64,000 bases of DNA from Epiperipatus broadwayi (lineage: Eukaryota > Onychophora > Udeonychophora > Euonychophora > Peripatidae). Under the pieces are notes generated by a model. It searched no databases. It was not told the origin of the DNA and saw only the letters and a program-made list of their open reading frames with translations. Made by a program: the position numbers and the translations under genes. Location: the NCBI GenBank assembly GCA_028023455.1, contig JAQFVV010012442.1, positions 1,710,903-1,774,902 on the forward strand. Reading direction: 5' to 3'. Below, piece after piece: positions 18,260-30,926 of this stretch. Position 1 is the first letter of the stretch. Each line of letters opens with the position of its first letter.

Positions 18260-20150
18260 ATTTATTTAGGTTAGCAACTGTATTATTAATATTTTTAAAG
18301 TAATTTATATTTTTTGTCTTATGATCTATTATCATTTTAAACTAATCATGTTTAATGTTGGGTGAATATAATACAAATAATATTAACAAATTAAAAAAAA
18401 GTCTTCCCCTTTTTCTTTTCAAAAACTTTATTTTCTTATATCAATACTGAATATATATTTATATTTATATTTTTAATTTGTTGATATTATTGGAGAACAT
18501 ATATATTTTAAAAGAAAAAAAGTGATTGTACTTTTGTTGTGTTATAATATATAATATAATAAAAATATATGTTCAACTAAATGTATTTTTTTATTTTATT
18601 ACTGTAATCCGCTTCATTTTAATACATAAATTGTTAAATCATTGTTTTAAAAGAGAATGTAATAATTATTTCATCTCTTGAATTTTCCAAAACATTGTTA
18701 ATTAGTACTATGTTTGAAATTTTATCCGAACAACATATCATTTTGTCCTCTCTGCTTAACCAAGGAGCAGAAATTAATTATTAGATTGTCAATAATCTAG
18801 CCCATTATCTATCATGTTACTTATATTGTTTTAAGTCTTGAATAAAACACTGGGTCATATACAATTAATTCTTCAGTGCTTTCAAGTCATATTTTTATAA
18901 TTATATTTTTGTTAGTTTAAGTTAATGTGCATTGCTATAATTACCTTATATTCAAGCTTATACCTTAACAACTATGTCACACTTTGGACATCTTTAATTC
19001 TACACCATGAGAAATTGTTCAGTAAATGCATATATTTCAGGAAGCAGTGTGTTGTCTCATGACTATATGTCAACAGTAAATTTATACCAGAAGTATTTTT
19101 GCATTGCTAGAAATTTAAATGATTTTAATTTGTTAGTTTTATCACATTTAATCATAATTTTGAAAGTGGTACTTCTTTTACTAAATTCCAGAACTATTAA
19201 ATTATTTTTTTTATTTTCTTTGGAAAGAATTTATGTTATATTTCTACAAGAAATTTAAACATCATATTTCATATTAAAAATTGAACATTATTAACATTTT
19301 TTCAGAGTGTTTTCTTTTGGCTTAATTTCATTTTATTATTAAATTAGACTTGTTAGTTAATATATCAGAACCTTGTAAATGATAAAGAAACTCAGAAATA
19401 TTAATTATCCATATATAAATGTTTATTTAAAGGAAACAAGTTAATTATATGTTTATGTATTTTATAATGCTATTTTAAAATTTTTATTGCATTTGTGTTA
19501 TCTAAAAAGGTGTATTTTTTTTCATTTGTGAAAAGGAATATGCAATATATATATATATATATTAAGTATTATGAGTTATTATTTGCTATAAGAATGTTTT
19601 ATGAATAAAATATATGTGATTTAGGCATTTATTGTGAAGGAGGGTTGTATGTGGAATGCTAATATAAGGCTAATATGGATTTTTTTTCTTGTAGTATAAA
19701 AAATAAAATTAGTATGCTCAAATTGACTTTATTATGCAAATTAATATTTTATCTGTCTTAAAATGTAAAATATGCAATGAAATTTACTCATTACTTATTT
19801 TAATTTACATCTTTCCAATAAACATGTTTATATTCATTAAACAGGCTCACTTCTTGTTTAAACTATTTTATTGCCAAGAAAATATATATATTATATATTT
19901 TTATCTCCTTGCATTTGCTCTTTATTTTATTATGTACATTCTTTATTAAAAAGTTATTTCAGCTCCTCAACCTTCTACTTATTTTTTCATATTACTATAA
20001 TAAAATGTTTGCTCTTTTTGAATATTTATTATAGTTCATCAGAATTTTAAAATATGTTTGTTTTTTATGAATATCTGCCATGAAACTACAAATTATATTT
20101 TACAAAATTAAATATTAATTTAGTAGAGTAATTTTTCATTACATATAATA
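18260..20150. other. AT-rich non-coding stretch
   Basis: Contains a short (TA) run near 19,543-19,562. No gene or repeat family is recognised. Confidence 0.4.
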
Positions 20151-20154
20151 CCAT

Positions 20155-21310
20155 TTCTAACTTTCTTATACATGTGACAATACTATTTTTACACCAAAAC
20201 TTTATTCCTACAGATTTGACTGCCCTGCAGTCATCATCAGAGCTACAATATCCAAATATATAATCATATAATTAATACATTATATTTATATACATAATCA
20301 ATAACAAACATATTAGCCTGACCATTATAAATAATGATTTTCCATTTTATTATTCTACTTTTAACTAATTTTATTTTCTTATTTATAGTATTTTATTATT
20401 AAATTATTCTAAAACAATTTTATTATAATTTTAAAACTTTAATCTTTAAACTCTACTATTTAATCTACCATTTTATTATCTTTTTAATTATATATATTTA
20501 ATTAATTCTAAACTGTCTTTATTTTAATTATATATTTAACTATTAACTTTTTTAAATTATAAATTACATTTTAATTACATTGCTAAATACTTATATCCTT
20601 ATAATCTTATATCCAAAAACCAACTGCAAATTTTCAAAAATTTTTATACTTGTTTGACATCTCCCTCTATCAGCATTTTCTTCAACTTTATTTTTAAACC
20701 TTAATAGGGATTTTGAGGTAAAGACAATAATTTTATGAGTAATTATAGTTATTATTATTAATAATAATAGTTTGAATATAAAAAGGCTTAAATATAAAGT
20801 TGAAGAAAATGATTATAGAGGGAGATGTCAAACAAGTATAAGAATTTTAGAAAATTTGAAAGTTGGTTTTTGGAAATAGCATTATAAAAATGTAAATATT
20901 TAGTAATGTAAAAAAGTTAATAGTTAATAATATAATAAATATAAAGAAAGTTTAGAAGTAATTAAGAAAATATAATTAATAAGATAATAATAAAATGGTA
21001 GATTAAATAGTAGAGTTTAAAGATTAAAGTTTTAAAGTTATAATAAAATTGTTTATAATAATTTAATAATAAATAGTATAAATAAGAGAATAAAATTAGT
21101 TAAGAGTAGAATAATAAAATGAAAAATGATTATTTACAATTGTCAGGCTAAGATGTATGTTATTGATTATGTATATGAATATAATTTACTAATTGTATGA
21201 TTATATATTTGGATATTGTAGCTGTGATGATGACTGCAGGACAGTCAAAACTGTCAAAGTAAAGCTTTGGTGTAAAAATAGAATTGTTAAGTTATAAGAA
21301 TGTTAGACAT
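20155..21310. repeat. ~1.15-kb imperfect inverted repeat with ~540-bp arms
   Basis: The left arm (about 20,155-20,702) is the reverse complement of the right arm (about 20,784-21,310) around a ~80-bp loop. Matching blocks include CTTGTTTGACATCTCCCTCT (left) with AGAGGGAGATGTCAAACAAG (right), and CTACAATATCCAAATATATA with its complement near 21,210. The arms have many differences, so the duplication is old. Each arm holds, pointing towards its outer end, a CTGATGA or GTGATGA motif followed by the GACTG-loop-CAGTC hairpin. This resembles a hammerhead stem II, but the GAAA is damaged. It could be a fold-back element or a head-to-head pair of PLE-type non-autonomous repeats. Confidence 0.7.
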
Positions 21311-23666
21311 GATAACATATTTAAATATAGAAATCAATATTCAAAAATAAATGAGGAGGAAGAAAAAAATTATAATTTTTAATTATTATTACAGTTTAAA
21401 AACATAACACTATATAAATAAATATGTTTAATACTTCATCTATTAATGTTGTATGGTAAAGTGTAAATATTTTGCAAGCATCATTCATTAAAGCATAGTA
21501 AAAAATGAAATTAATTAATTAATATCTTAACGCTCTCATTTCCAAATTCTTAAGATTTTACTATACATATATGTTTAAGTTATAAAGATAAAGTGATTTA
21601 TTCTAGTTTTTCAAATAATCTTATCTTCTATTTGGAAAGGAGAATATTCATTAATTGTTTAAATGTATAAAGTTCATGTGTAGTGGAGAGATCTCTAATT
21701 ATTATTATAATTTAAATACACAGCATTATATAAATAATAACATTATAAATGGAAATAACATTTATTCAACATGTTATTAAATATAGACAATGAGTACTAT
21801 TATTTAATATGCTATTTAAATTCTCCACAGTCTTAAGTATTATTCCACATGCTAGATTTAAAAATATATGAAATGCTCATACTATTCACATTATTATTTT
21901 GTTAAAATGTTTATTGTTTTAGATAGCGATCTTAGTTATGATAGTGATTTAAAATTTTACTTTACTCATATATTATGAGAATGTTTATTAATTTTAATCT
22001 TAAATGTTGGTTATTTATTCTAAAAAATTTTCAGCATGTCCAAGGACTCTTTATTTGATTGTATGCTGTTCAATGGTATGGAAAATAAAGACAAAAGGAC
22101 TGCTGTTTTAAATTGGTAAAATGTATATAAATATTTAGCTTTAAGATTTATTTATACATGCATTGTATCCAATATTTTATTTTCTATATATCATTCATGT
22201 ACGGTTTTAATATGTATTTCTTGCTAAGTTCTCAGAATATTAGTAGTCATGTAAAATGTTTTAGTGTATCATATTTGTTCTTTTTGGAGTTGATAAGAAT
22301 GAGAATAAATGTATGGAAGAGTTCCTGAAAATGTTGCATATTTTATTATTGAATTGTTTGCCACAAATTTATATACTTTGCTATATTTCATTATATGCCA
22401 TATTTTATTGGTTTTACACATTATTTATTGGTTCTTCTTATGTAAGATAGTTGTATTATCTTTTATTTCTATTTTTTTTACAATTTGTTTTATCATAACA
22501 GTGAGGTTTTTTTTATATATTTAGTAGTATCTAGAGTATAAAGCTATATTTAAGCAACCCCTTTTTAATGGTTTATCTTGGATTTTAAAATTATAGACAA
22601 GTTCCTAATCCTTTATCACTCTTTTGTATAGGTGATTATTATAAATGTATTTTGTAATCTCATTTTTTGCCTTGCTTTTCAATCCCTTGATATCTATTTA
22701 GGTGATAATTTACTAGTCATATGTGATGCCAGCTATATCTTTATATTGGCTTTGGATATATTTTGATGTTTATGCATGATTCCAACCATGCTTTCATTTG
22801 TGCTTTCGGTAAGATTAGAGTAGATTTGCTGTGTTGCTACTTGATATGTCCTGTGTGCATATGAGATGTGTTTCCAAAACCTGATAAAATATTTTATTAT
22901 TAATAAATTTATCAGTATTTGTGTTGCTGAAATATATACATCTTCTTCCATATTTATTGTGCTCCAAGGATAATAAAATTCATCATTATTTAGAATTATT
23001 AAATAATGTTAGGGTCTTATGTAACAAAAAGTGAGTTAAATGTGAAAACTTTAAAGAATTCATAGAAAGTCATATTAAGATTTTTACTTTGGTTGTCTTT
23101 TTTTATATTTCAATTACAACTTACAATTTTATTTTTCATTTGGCAATTTTATAAATAATAATTTTATTAAAGTAATTTGATGTTTATTTTTTCCTGTTTA
23201 TTATTGTCAATAAATATTATTTTAATTATGATTCGTTGAATTTGCATTATATAATCATCATCTGTATCCTCAGAAATGTATAAAGGTCACACATATATTA
23301 TTTATTTTACCATTATGATGTAAGAGTACAACAAGAATAATATAAAAGTCACTTTATTATGTTTTATTGCTGATGTTATAATATCCATGGGTAAGATTAC
23401 TTTATTTATTTTAAATTAAAATTATAAGATCATTTTATTTTATTTTGAATTAAGATTTAAAAAGTACTTTGTTTTATTTTTGCATGAGATTATATGATAA
23501 CCTGTTTGTGTGATATATGTGTAAAAACAAAATCTCTTCCCTACTCATAATATCATGAATATAATCCTAGTTTGCTATAATTACTTTAACATAAGAGTAT
23601 TCCCATTTGATTCTAATACATAATAATTATTACATGTACTGAGATATTGTCTTAAATATATGACTA
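21311..23666. other. AT-rich non-coding stretch
   Basis: Only chance-type hydrophobic ORFs are present. No gene or repeat family is recognised. Confidence 0.4.
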
Positions 23667-23759
<93 letters not shown>

Positions 23760-23760
23760 C
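23667..23760 (+). repeat. (ATT)n microsatellite
   Basis: About 31 uninterrupted ATT units, followed by a short CATCAT run. Confidence 0.97.
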
Positions 23761-23907
23761 GTCATCATCATCATCAGATTAAGTCCTAATTGGACGTTCA
23801 TTTTTTACTATCTCTACTATTTTAGCTAATTTTATTAATTATTATATGATTTATTATTTTTATTGTTGCCTATTTTTTGTTTTCTAAAGTGACTTGATAT
23901 ATTTAAC

Positions 23908-24800
23908 ATGGATAGGTGTGGTATTTGTGATACTTTATTGCCTTAAAATGGCAATATATTCCGTGTCATGGTTGTAATTGCAAAATGCATTACACGTGTT
24001 CAACGTTATCGGAAAATACATACAGACGTTTGTCTATATGTAAAAGGCAAGCTTGGAGATGTGTTTTTTGTACAGATTCTTTTTCTACTACTATTGCAGA
24101 ATTAAATTCTTCCCCGATATCGGATAGTTCAGTTTTGCAGCAGATTATGGAGAAATTGCAACTGTTACCAGTTATTCATAATGCATTATCGGAGCTGACA
24201 CAAACTGTTTCCAAAATGCAAGCTGATTTTAATATTTTGCATTCAAGGGTTCAAAAGAATAGTCAGGATATTTCTTGTCTGTCTTCTGTTAGTAATGCAT
24301 ATAACAATGATATATCTTTGTTAAAATCTAAAGTGGAGGCATTGGAAAGATTTTAAATGGCTTTGAAATTGAACTGCAGGACATTCCTTATCAAAGTGAT
24401 GAAGATTTGTTGCAAGTTGTTTCTAAAGTAGCGAATAAGCTTAATGTTGAACATTTTTCTAATGGTGATTTAGAGCAGAAATTTCGTACAAAAACTAAGA
24501 TGAATAAACCGGGACTTATTATTGCTCGTTTTAGCTCTCGAAATATAGTTAAATCATTTTTGCATAATAGGAAATCTGTTATTTTAGTGTCAGATATTTT
24601 GTCATTGGAAAATAATAAACATATTTAAGTAATGAATGGATTTCCTTGGCTACTCGGGAGCTGTTTTGGAAAGCGAAGCAAAAAATGCGGACCAAATACA
24701 AGGTGTGGCGTTTTATCCGAAATGATTTGGTACATATCAGAAATGACAATAATTCTCCCAGCGTTGTTATAAAAAGTGAAGCAGATTTATCCTCCATCTG
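23908..24800 (+). pseudogene. LINE ORF1: PHD finger plus nucleic-acid-binding region, broken
   Basis: It starts at ATG 23,908 (MDRCGICDTLL). After a stop and frameshift it continues with CHGCNCKMHYTC and ends the finger with WRCVFC. Together these supply the C4-H-C3 ligands of a PHD finger. A region with coiled-coil character follows (VIHNALSELTQTVSKMQ, to 24,356). After another frameshift comes an RRM-like stretch (24,407-24,628, containing PGLIIARFSSRNIVKSFL). ORF1 proteins of this group bind the element RNA in the cytoplasm. At least three disruptions are present. Confidence 0.7.
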
Positions 24801-24802
24801 AT

Positions 24803-27564
24803 TTCCATTGTCTAGTATACGGTCTAATAGCATTCCGGATTATAAAGACTTAAAAAATTTTCATTTGAATATTCTTAGAATACGAGCTCATTTTGATGAA
24901 TTCAATGTATTTTTAAATGGCCTTAAAATAAATTGATATTATTATTCTGTCTAAAACATGGATTTCTAACAAGGAACAATATTGATATGTTTTGGACTGT
25001 TATAAGAGTTTACTAGCGCCACGTTCTTATTCACGATCAGGAGGTCTAATGATTTTTACAAAAAAAATGAATTAAATTACATTTCTGAGATTCTCAGGTT
25101 TACAACCGCTGAATCAATATTGGTAACACTTAATTTTGTAAAGGGAGTTCTTTCATTAATTGCAATATATAGATCGTGTACTAGTTCTATTATAACTTTT
25201 ATTTATGAACTTGATAATTTATCTAATTTGTGTTCGTCTTCGGTTGTAATGATTGGTGATGTAAATATTGATTTATTGAGTAGGGGACATAATTCTACCT
25301 GTGGATATTTGGATTTGTTATATAGTTGTGTTTTTGATCAGTTGATTTTTTCACCTACGCGCATGACGCCAACTTGTAAATCTCTGCTTGATCATATTTT
25401 TATTAGAATTGATCAGGATTATAATTTTGAATCTGGTGTATCTGATTTAAATATTACTGATCATTTTGCATTTTTTTTCAAATTGTCTATGATTCATAAT
25501 AATTCGACTAGGTATAGATATGTTAATAAATTATCACATATTAAATTAAATCGTTTATTATCTATTCAAAACTGGGATTGTATTTTTGATTTGGATAATG
25601 TCGATAAAGCTTTTTTAGAATTCCAAAATATTTGTTGTTCTTTGACTGATAAGGCTCCTTGTCGTATTAAACTAAATAATAAAAATAGAAAACGTTCTTT
25701 GTGGATTTCAAATCTGTTGATTGAAAAAGTTAATTTTAGAAATACATTAAAACGTTCTGCCAGTTCAATTGTCTTAAAGCAGATTATTAAAGAAATTAAA
25801 TGTGATATTAAAATAGAAAAATCGAATTATTGTAGGGAATTTCTTTGTAATAAAAATGTTTCTTTGAAGTGGAAAGCAATAAACTCTTTGTTTAAAAAAT
25901 CTTCTGATCAAATTATTTATGTTAAGAATAATGATGGCATGTTAGAGGTATAAGGTCCTTTTTAATAAATTATTAGTATATAGACCACACATAGAACCAT
26001 CTATTAATGATATGACTTCTACAATTGTTTCTGATACTTTCTTTTGTTCAGATGTTGCTGATGTTTAGTTATCACATCTAATCTGTGATTTAAAAAATGT
26101 TCGCTCTTCTGGATTAGATAAATTAACACCCCAAATTGTGAAATATAATAAATTAGCTGTTTGCTCTTCTGGATTAGATAACTTAACATCCCAAATTGTG
26201 AAATATAATAAATTAGCCGTTATACTTGAATTAGTTTACTTGTTTAACCTATCTTTATCTTCTGATGTATTTCCTGAATGTTTGAAAGTAGGGGTTATTA
26301 CATCCATTTTTAAAAATGGTGATCCTTTGATTATTAGCAATTATATACCTATTTTATAATATCTATTGTTGCTAAATTATTTGAGATGGCAGTTAAGGAT
26401 AAGATGATGTCATTTTTGAATGTTCATGAAGTGATTTCTGTGTATCAGTTTGGCTTTGTTTCTAGCAAGAGTACTTTGGATGCTATTTATAATCATGTAT
26501 ATAATGTGACATTATCATTGGACAATGGTCTTAAGACAGCAGCTGTTTATTTGGATTTGTCCAAGTCATTCAACTCTGTTAATCATACAGTTTTGTTACA
26601 TCGTTTGTGTTCCTATGGTTTTAGAGGTCGTTTTGCTTCTTGATTGTTAAGTTACATGAAGGATCGGAGACAGGCTACTACAATACATGGTATTATTGGT
26701 GATTTTCGATTAGTTAATCATGGTGTTCGACAAGGTTCTGTAATTGGCCCTATACTGTTTTTAATTTGTATAAATTACATCTTTAATTTATCTTTGAGTT
26801 CAAAGATTTATGGGTTTGCTGATGATTATCTTGTGATGCTGTTTCATATAGTATTCTGGAGCAATTGATTAATAAAGATCTAGAATTAATATGTAACTGG
26901 CTTATGATAAATTATTTAACTGTTAATTGTAATAAAACCAAAGGTATTCTGTCCTCTTATAACCACTGCATACATTCGATTAGTATTATGATTAGTGATC
27001 AGTATAATGTTCATTCAAAAAGTATTTGTACATATTGTAACATTAGTTTTGTTGATAATTATTGCCATTTTGGCATCTATATTGATTCAAGGTAAGCTTG
27101 ATCTAAGCACATTATCTACTTATGTTCTCGATTATGTAAAATTAATTATTTATTTTATTATCTGGTGAAATTCATACCTACATCTACTTTGATGACTATA
27201 CATTTTACTTGCTATCAGAATATATTATGTTACAATATTTCCATTTGGGGTGGCTCTACTGATTACTCACTATCCCAATTACATACTTTGCAAAATTATA
27301 CAATGCATTTTATTTTTGGTAGACGTAGGTTGACCTCTGTGCGAGATATATGTCAATTCTGGTGTGTTATCTGTTTCTAAACTATATAGTTTAGAAATGT
27401 CATTGATATATATCATCGTCATTTTTACTGTGTCTAAAGTATCAATTATAAATACCCGTTTAGTTAACAAATTTCAACTGGTAGTTCCAGATTTTTCTTT
27501 AGAAAGCAGTAGCACGCGATTTAGTTACAATGGACTCAGGCTCTTTAATTTCTTTTCTTACTGA
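24803..27564 (+). pseudogene. LINE ORF2: AP endonuclease and reverse transcriptase, broken
   Basis: The endonuclease is recognised by VVMIGDVNIDLL (metal-binding D and N, near 25,240) and the terminal NITDHFAFFF (DH, near 25,455). The reverse transcriptase shows AAVYLDLSKSFNSVNH (motif A, near 26,545), GVRQGSVIGPILF (motif B, near 26,725) and the catalytic FADD (near 26,815). The C-terminal end (about 27,165-27,560) has the conserved IWGG block. Frameshifts or stops occur near 25,060, 25,950, 26,360, 26,642 and 26,868, and a 60-bp tandem duplication lies at 26,101-26,220. The protein would have nicked target DNA and copied the element RNA. It is inactive here. Confidence 0.8.
26101..26220 (+). 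repeat. 60-bp tandem duplication inside LINE RT
   Basis: 26,101-26,160 and 26,161-26,220 are the same 60 bp with only a few differences. The duplicated block encodes RSSGLDKLTPQIVKYN, the first fingers motif of the RT. A 20-codon duplication keeps the frame but should disrupt the fold. Confidence 0.95.
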
Positions 27565-27661
27565 CTGTTTCAATTGATATTGATAATTTATCTTTTTATA
27601 TTTTTAAAAAAAAATTTAAAATTTTGGTTATTGTCTCATGTGTAATATATTTATTAATTAA

Positions 27662-27668
<7 letters not shown>

Positions 27669-27714
<46 letters not shown>

Positions 27715-27768
27715 GGATAATGATGATATATATATATATATATATATATCATCAACCATTATCAATCC
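27669..27768. repeat. (TA)n tracts with imperfect flanking palindrome
   Basis: Two TA tracts (27,669-27,711 and 27,726-27,748) lie between the 3' ends of the plus-strand LINE and the minus-strand RTE. The second is flanked by GATAATGATGA on the left and TCATCAACCATTATC on the right, an imperfect inverted repeat. The right arm includes the 3' terminus of the RTE element. Confidence 0.85.
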
Positions 27769-30577
27769 ACTGCAGGATGAAGGTCTCTCCAAGTTTAATC
27801 CATCTTCTCCGATCTTTAGCTTCTCTTCTCCACAACACCCCTGCACATTTTCTTATTTCATCCATCCATCTCACATGTGGTCTCTTTCTGGGTCTTTTAC
27901 AATCTCTTGGAATCCAGTTTAAAATTTCAATTGTCCAGCTATTATCATCTCTTCTTGCAATATGTCCAGCCCAACTCCATTTCAATCTTTTATTTTTTTC
28001 AATAAGGTCAGTAACACCTGTTTGTTGTCTTACCCATACATTGCGTTTTCGATCTCTTCTTGTTACTCCCAACATACATCTCTCCATACTCCTTTGAGTG
28101 GTCAGAAGTCTCTGTATTGCTCTTCTATTAAGTGTCCAAGTCTCAGATCCATAAGTAAGAACTGGTAAAACACATTTATTAAAAACCTTCCTTTTCAAAC
28201 ACATAGGCAAATTTCCTTTTAGTATCAAGTTATTTCTACCAAAAGCACTCCAACCAAGTTTAATTCTATGATTAATTTCCTCCATTATGTTTCCATCTGT
28301 ATTAATAATCTGACCAAGGTATTTGTAACTGTTAACTTCTTCTAATTCTTCATAATCAATCTTTATTTTCATATTTTGAGCAAATCGATTAAACATTACT
28401 TTAGTCTTTTTAACATTTATCTTTAGTCCTACTTTTCTACTTTCATCTGATAACTCCTGCAACATTTCCTGCAGCTCTGAAGCATTATTTGCAAAAACAA
28501 CTACATCATCTGCAAAATCTAAATGACTTAAATGCTCTCCATTTACTTTCACTCCTTTAGTTTCCCATTTTAATCCACAAAATACTTATTGCAGCACTGC
28601 TGTAAAGAGTTTTGGAGATATGGAGTCACCTTGTCTTATACCTTTCTCAATGTTGATTTTTCCAGTATCATTAAAAAATCTAATTGTTGCCATTGCATTT
28701 TTATAAATATTCTTTAAAATATGATAATATCTTGGATCTATACCTTGATGATCCAATGCTTTAATCACTGAAGAAATGTGTATAATATCGAATGCCTTTT
28801 CATAATCTACAAATCCAAAACATAATGACAACTCATATTTGTTTGTCCTTTCTATGACTTCTTTCAATACCTTGATATGATCTATTGTACTAAAACCACT
28901 TTTAAATCCAGCTTGTTCTCTTGGTTGGTGGAAATCCAAAGTTCTCTGTAGACGAGTTGTAATTATCTTTGTACAAATTTTATATAAAACTGATAAAAGG
29001 CTGATAGGTCTGTAATTTCTAATATCTTCTTTATCACCTTTTTTAAATATTAATATTTGACTGCATTCTTCCAATCTTCTGGTACATCTTTATCATTTAG
29101 ACATTTGGTATATAACTTTGCTAAAATTGTTTCTATTTCTTCACCTGCTTCTTTTAATATATCAATTATAATTCCATCATTTCCTGGAGCCTTTCTTTTC
29201 TTCATACACTTAATTGCATGTCTCACTTCTTCATTTAAAATTCTGGGCAATTCGGAAGAAGTAATAGATATAGGAGATACTTGTTCTTTATTACTATATA
29301 ATTCTTGATAAAAATCTTCTACCAATTTCATGATGTCATCTCTCTTTTTAGTAATAATTCCATCTTTTTTTCTTATTGCAGATATAAATTTCCTACCAAT
29401 ACCAAAATGTTGTTTAACATTTTTGAGACTTTTATTTTCTTCTACAGCTTTCCTTGCTATTTCACAGTTATACTTTCTTATATCATTTTCAACTCTTTTC
29501 CGTACCATTTTGCAAAATTCGAGATATTCAATTCTTTTTAATACATCATTTTTGTATATCTTCATATTCCTTCTTTTCTTCATAAATTCTCTAGTCTCAG
29601 TAGAAATTTTATTAGTCAATTTCTGCTTTTTTCTACCAGCTATGTTTGTTGCAGTTTTTAAAAGTGTATCAGTTATTTTCATATCAATTTCATTCAAATC
29701 TGAATCATGTTCAAAATCTCCTAACACTTGAAACCTATATGTAAGTTCTAATTTAAATTCATTAGAATGTTTCTGAAGATTAGGAATATCAACTGTAAAT
29801 ATTGGTTTTCTTAATAATTTTTGTCTCTCTAGTTTTACATTAACACGTAACTTACCCCTTACTAATCGATGATCACTTCCTGTGTTAAATTTATTAAGAA
29901 CATTACAATCTTGAAATATGTATTTCCTGTTAGTCAAAATATAATCCAATTCTGCTGTACCTTCATTTGGATGCTTCCATGTCCATTTCCTTTTAACATT
30001 TTTCTCAAAAAATGAATTCATAATATAAAGTTTTTTCTTTTTCTGCAAACTCCACAAGTCTATGTCCTCTCTCATTTCTATTACCATAACCAAAATTACC
30101 TACAGCAATTTCATCTTTCATTTGTCTACCAATTCTAGCATTAAAATCTCCCATAACAATTTTAAAATGTTGTTTACTCTGATCAAAAGCCTTTTGTACA
30201 TCCATGTAAAAATCTTCTACTACTTCATCACTATGAGAACTTGTTGGGGCATAAACCTGAATTATCTGCATTTGGTATCTGCTATTAAGTTGTATAATTA
30301 ATCTTGCCACTCTGTCCGATACACCATCAATCTCCACAATATTGTTCTTCCACTTTTTAGTTATAATGAATCCTACTCCATTTGTATTTCCAATATGTGT
30401 GCCTTTATAATAGAGTATATGTCCACTTTTTAAATCAATTGTTTCTTCTCCTTTTCTTCTAACTTCACAAAGTCCAATAATGTCCCATTTAATATAAGAC
30501 AGTTCTTCTTCTAATTCTTGCAATCTTCCTTCACTTGAAAGTGATCTGCAGTTGTAAGTACCTAAATAAAAAGTCAT
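27752..30577 (-). pseudogene. RTE ORF: AP endonuclease-reverse transcriptase with three lesions
   Basis: The start MTFYLGTYNCRSLSSEGR is a typical RTE endonuclease N-terminus (N binds metal). IGLCEVRRKGEE carries the catalytic E, VYAPTSSHSDE and VMGDFNARIG follow, and GSDHRLV gives the closing DH. The RT region shows APGNDGI, FKKGDKEDIRNYRPISLL, CFGFVDYEKAFD (motif A), IEKGIRQGDSISPKLF (motif B) and LDFADDVVVFA (catalytic DD). The end has GHIARRDD and RRRWIKLGE, usual for this clade. Lesions: a frameshift near 30,030 in an A-rich run, a frameshift near 29,060, and an in-frame TAA near 28,588. About 930 residues in total, close to the normal length. Confidence 0.8.
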
Positions 30578-30829
30578 CTGAAAGGAGACCCTTTGATTCC
30601 TCTTGGAGGCCTTAAAGGAACCGAGCAGGGCAAATTCCTAATGTCCATTCCATACGTTCTTGTCGTTGCAGCTGTTATTACTATGTGATTATTCGTATAG
30701 TATACGAACATGGATGGGCTGCTCACCAACACGCATTAGTCAGCGTGGTGAGTTTATTGGCTTTTTACCTCTGAGTTTAAGATCAAGAAACACCATGGTC
30801 TTTCTTCTCAGTGCCTGATAAGACAGGAT

Positions 30830-30830
<1 letters not shown>
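27752..30830 (-). mobile_element. Nearly intact RTE-type LINE
   Basis: A single-ORF non-LTR retrotransposon on the minus strand. A ~250-bp 5' leader (30,830-30,578) precedes an AP endonuclease-RT protein, and the stop codon is followed at once by TGATGA-like sequence and (TA)n. A very short 3' UTR ending in a simple repeat is typical of RTE/BovB elements. Proteins like this are often mis-annotated as craniofacial development protein 2-like. Only three coding lesions are visible, so the insertion is fairly recent. Confidence 0.8.
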
Positions 30831-30870
<40 letters not shown>

Positions 30871-30881
30871 TGTCTTATCAT

Positions 30882-30922
<41 letters not shown>
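30806..30922. repeat. (TA)n with 13-bp inverted flanks at the RTE 5' end
   Basis: TGATAAGACAGGA, a short (TA)n, then TCCTGTCTTATCA forms a perfect 13-bp inverted repeat. TGGTAAA followed by (TA)n is repeated directly after each arm (30,829 and 30,879). Confidence 0.9.

Positions 30923-30926
<4 letters not shown>

Larger units (their letters stand above)
23908..27640 (+). mobile_element. Full-length but inactivated LINE of the CR1/Jockey group
   Basis: The element has a two-ORF layout: ORF1 with a PHD-type zinc finger and RNA-binding-like region, then ORF2 with AP endonuclease and reverse transcriptase, and a short AT-rich tail running into (TA)n at 27,669. The order and motifs are those of CR1, L2 and Jockey group non-LTR retrotransposons. 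Several frameshifts and stop codons in both ORFs make it inactive. The exact clade needs a tree. Confidence 0.8.

Noticed and set aside
29057-29731. Plus-strand hydrophobic ORFs across 29.0-29.7 kb and 27.6-28.1 kb
   Set aside because: They are antisense shadows of the RTE endonuclease-RT coding sequence.
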